Of a DNA stretch of 8,170 bases, positions 7,195 to 8,170 are shown one piece after another (within the stretch, counting starts at the first letter, position 1; each line of letters opens with the position of its first letter). The position numbers were made by a program, and so were the translations under genes. The notes below the pieces were generated by a model. That model was not told the origin of the DNA, did not search any database, and saw only the letters and a program-made list of their open reading frames with translations. The stretch spans positions 1 to 8,170 of the forward strand of contig DMXI01000189.1 in assembly GCA_003483885.1 (NCBI GenBank), given 5' to 3'. Origin of the DNA: Microscillaceae bacterium. Lineage in GTDB: Bacteria > Bacteroidota > Bacteroidia > Cytophagales > Microscillaceae.

Positions 7195-7658
7195 TCAGCA
7201 TACAAATAGATGTTATACAAGAGATTGATTAACATCTGAGAAAGTATCTTTTTCCTCAATATATCAAAGAGGGTATTATGGTTTGCAAAAGATACCTTTT
7301 GCTACAAATTATTAGAACGAAAAGCAGTATCCAGGCTTTTTTGATTGCCCGATTTGTTCTGTAGTAAAGCATAGCATATGCGACTACGTAATTTTTCTAA
7401 AATTTAGATTGGGTTAGTAACCTGATTTGTGTTAATGACTTTATCGAGCAATGTGGTACTAATAAAAACTTCTGGTATACTCTGTCAAATTTTAATACCT
7501 GCTCCAATGAGCGACATTGTTTTTCAGTGAATTCTTATGTACTATAATCTCTTTCTTTTGCTGGAGCAATTCTTCACTTTGGATTGTGATATCATTGTTT
7601 TTTCTGAGATTTCAGTAGTTCGTTTTGTTACTTTCTAATATAATTTTTTACCATTAGA
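7195..7658 (-). pseudogene. Decayed, internally deleted copy of the coiled coil and SpoIIE phosphatase region of the neighbouring receptor
   Basis: No ORF survives here, but conceptual translation of the minus strand matches the intact receptor in order. About 7645-7610 gives KVTKRTTEI (intact QKVVDRTREV, 839-848). About 7600-7518 gives IQSEELLQQKKEII in a shifted frame (intact TQNEELRQQQDEIM, 864-877). About 7475-7455 gives IPEVFIS (intact VPGAFMS, 961-967). About 7450-7411 gives LDKVINTNQVTNP, then a stop and ILEKLRSRI. About 7300 gives KVSFA. In-frame stops lie at 7487-7485, 7406-7404 and 7304-7302. Gap-free comparison of 7374-7450 with 4099-4175 gives 51 of 77 identical bases by eye. About 60 codons are missing between coil and catalytic core, removing the counterpart of SGDFYW (D938). 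At least two frame shifts are present. Outer limits are approximate. I read it as the remnant of a tandem paralogue. Confidence 0.8.
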
Positions 7659-7821
7659 TAAGAGAAGTATATGCTTTGCTGTTTATCCACAAAAAAGAGA
7701 CTTTTGTCAAGTAGTATATTAAAGATGTGCTTTGTGTTTTTTTTAGAAGGTTGGAAGCAGAATTTATATTTTACAATATTTTATCTGCTACTTAACTAGT
7801 TATAGATTGGAATTCAAATCA
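7659..7821. other. AT-rich spacer with no recognisable gene
   Basis: The 163 bases between the upstream limit of the phosphatase relic and the stop codon of the EF-Tu-like gene hold no ORF of note in either strand and no tRNA-like or strong hairpin structure that I can see. It may contain further, unrecognisable remains of the receptor paralogue (its membrane helix would map here), plus the 3' untranslated region of the EF-Tu-like gene. The part nearer the intact receptor (7093-7194) is likewise non-coding and must hold that gene's leader; no convincing promoter was found there. Confidence 0.5.
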
Positions 7822-8170
7822 TTAATAGGCAAGAGGCATTACATAGGCTAGGTCAGCCTTTATATCTTCAGTTTTCACTTCTGGTGATCTAAAAACTAAA
7901 GAAACCGTTCCATTATTAGGAGTAGCGTCATTGAGCTGATCTCTCATCAGCTGTATTCCGTGAATTCTTTGGTGGTAATGCATACCTGATTTGAGAGGAA
8001 TACATAAAATATCTCCCATTTTGATAATACCAAAATCAACCTTTCCTGTAAGCAAAAGGCGACGAAAACCTCCATATTCAAGATTGTATGGTATTTCAAC
8101 TACTTTTTCAATATTAAAGAAACCTCCAGTTGGGAATGACATAATATAATGATAACTATCTTCGTAACAA
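7822..8170 (-). CDS. Protein with EF-Tu domain-2-like beta-barrel, cut by the right edge (partial)
   Basis: The frame is open from the stop codon (TAA at 7824-7822) to the window edge, giving 115 residues. The first ATG is at 8142, but in-frame codons upstream (D-S-Y-H-Y-I) are sense and may belong to the protein, so the start is undecided. Counting from that Met, the block TGKVDFGIIKMGD (32-44) followed by RIHGIQLMRDQLNDA (59-73) and GTVSLVFR (78-85) has the layout of domain 2 of translational GTPases, where a TG-x-V-x-x-G-x-I-K-x-GD strand pair precedes the V-x-G-I and A-x-x-G-x-x-V-x-L-x-x-R elements. The segment between about 11 and 30 is longer than in EF-Tu. No G domain is visible, and the protein ends only about 20 residues after the barrel, where EF-Tu would continue with domain 3. 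It is therefore not EF-Tu itself unless very unusual. Function unknown; the fold call comes from motif resemblance. Confidence 0.6.
   Translation of the reverse strand, partial: CYEDSYHYIMSFPTGGFFNIEKVVEIPYNLEYGGFRRLLLTGKVDFGIIKMGDILCIPLKSGMHYHQRIHGIQLMRDQLNDATPNNGTVSLVFRSPEVKTEDIKADLAYVMPLAY

Noticed and set aside
7177..7206. Possible promoter for the receptor gene: TTTG, 18-base spacer, TAATTTTC on the minus strand
   Set aside because: The spacer is one base short of the usual range, the -7 box lacks its final G, it would leave a leader of about 80 bases, and it overlaps the end of the pseudogene homology; chance is likely in this AT-rich stretch.
7093..7821. Searched for CRISPR-like repeats, tRNA or IS remnants in the large gap
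   Set aside because: No direct repeats of regular spacing, no cloverleaf and no terminal inverted repeats were seen; the recognisable content is explained by the decayed SpoIIE-type copy.

Overview
The window looks like chromosome of a low-GC (roughly 38% by eye) Bacteroidota bacterium, most likely a Cytophagales member of the Microscilla/Flammeovirga type. The reasons are the two-component-regulator propeller receptor with a Y_Y_Y domain, signal peptides ending in S-x-S/Q and S-F-G/Q, the GreA-like small protein typical of this phylum, the absence of clear Shine-Dalgarno sequences, and one promoter-like site of the Bacteroidota TTTG / TAnnTTTG form. The species call is an inference.

Layout. 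Plus strand, left: the 3' part of a thioredoxin reductase gene (trxB, cut by the left edge), then 38 bp later a secreted M23 metallopeptidase with a C-terminal LysM domain. This pair converges, with only 9 bp between stop codons, on a minus-strand block that fills the rest of the window. Read 5' to 3' on the minus strand, that block holds: (i) the end of a protein resembling the EF-Tu domain-2 beta-barrel, cut by the right edge; (ii) a stretch of about 730 bp without an intact gene, containing a decayed copy of the C-terminal half of the next gene; (iii) a 1147-residue transmembrane receptor with two seven-bladed propellers, Y_Y_Y domain, membrane helix, coiled coil and SpoIIE/PP2C phosphatase; (iv) a 153-residue GreA-like protein 41 bp downstream; (v) a membrane di-iron hydroxylase (sterol desaturase superfamily) fused to two CDGSH iron-sulfur motifs, preceded by a plausible promoter of its own.

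How the genes may work together. The receptor probably senses something in the periplasm and controls a cytoplasmic serine phosphatase; its partner is not in view. The GreA-like gene could be co-transcribed with it. The hydroxylase/CDGSH fusion looks like a self-contained lipid oxidase carrying its own redox clusters. TrxB and the M23 enzyme are ordinary housekeeping and envelope functions.

The two observations most worth following are the unmarked relic of a tandem receptor paralogue at about 7195-7658, and the hydroxylase-double-CDGSH fusion.
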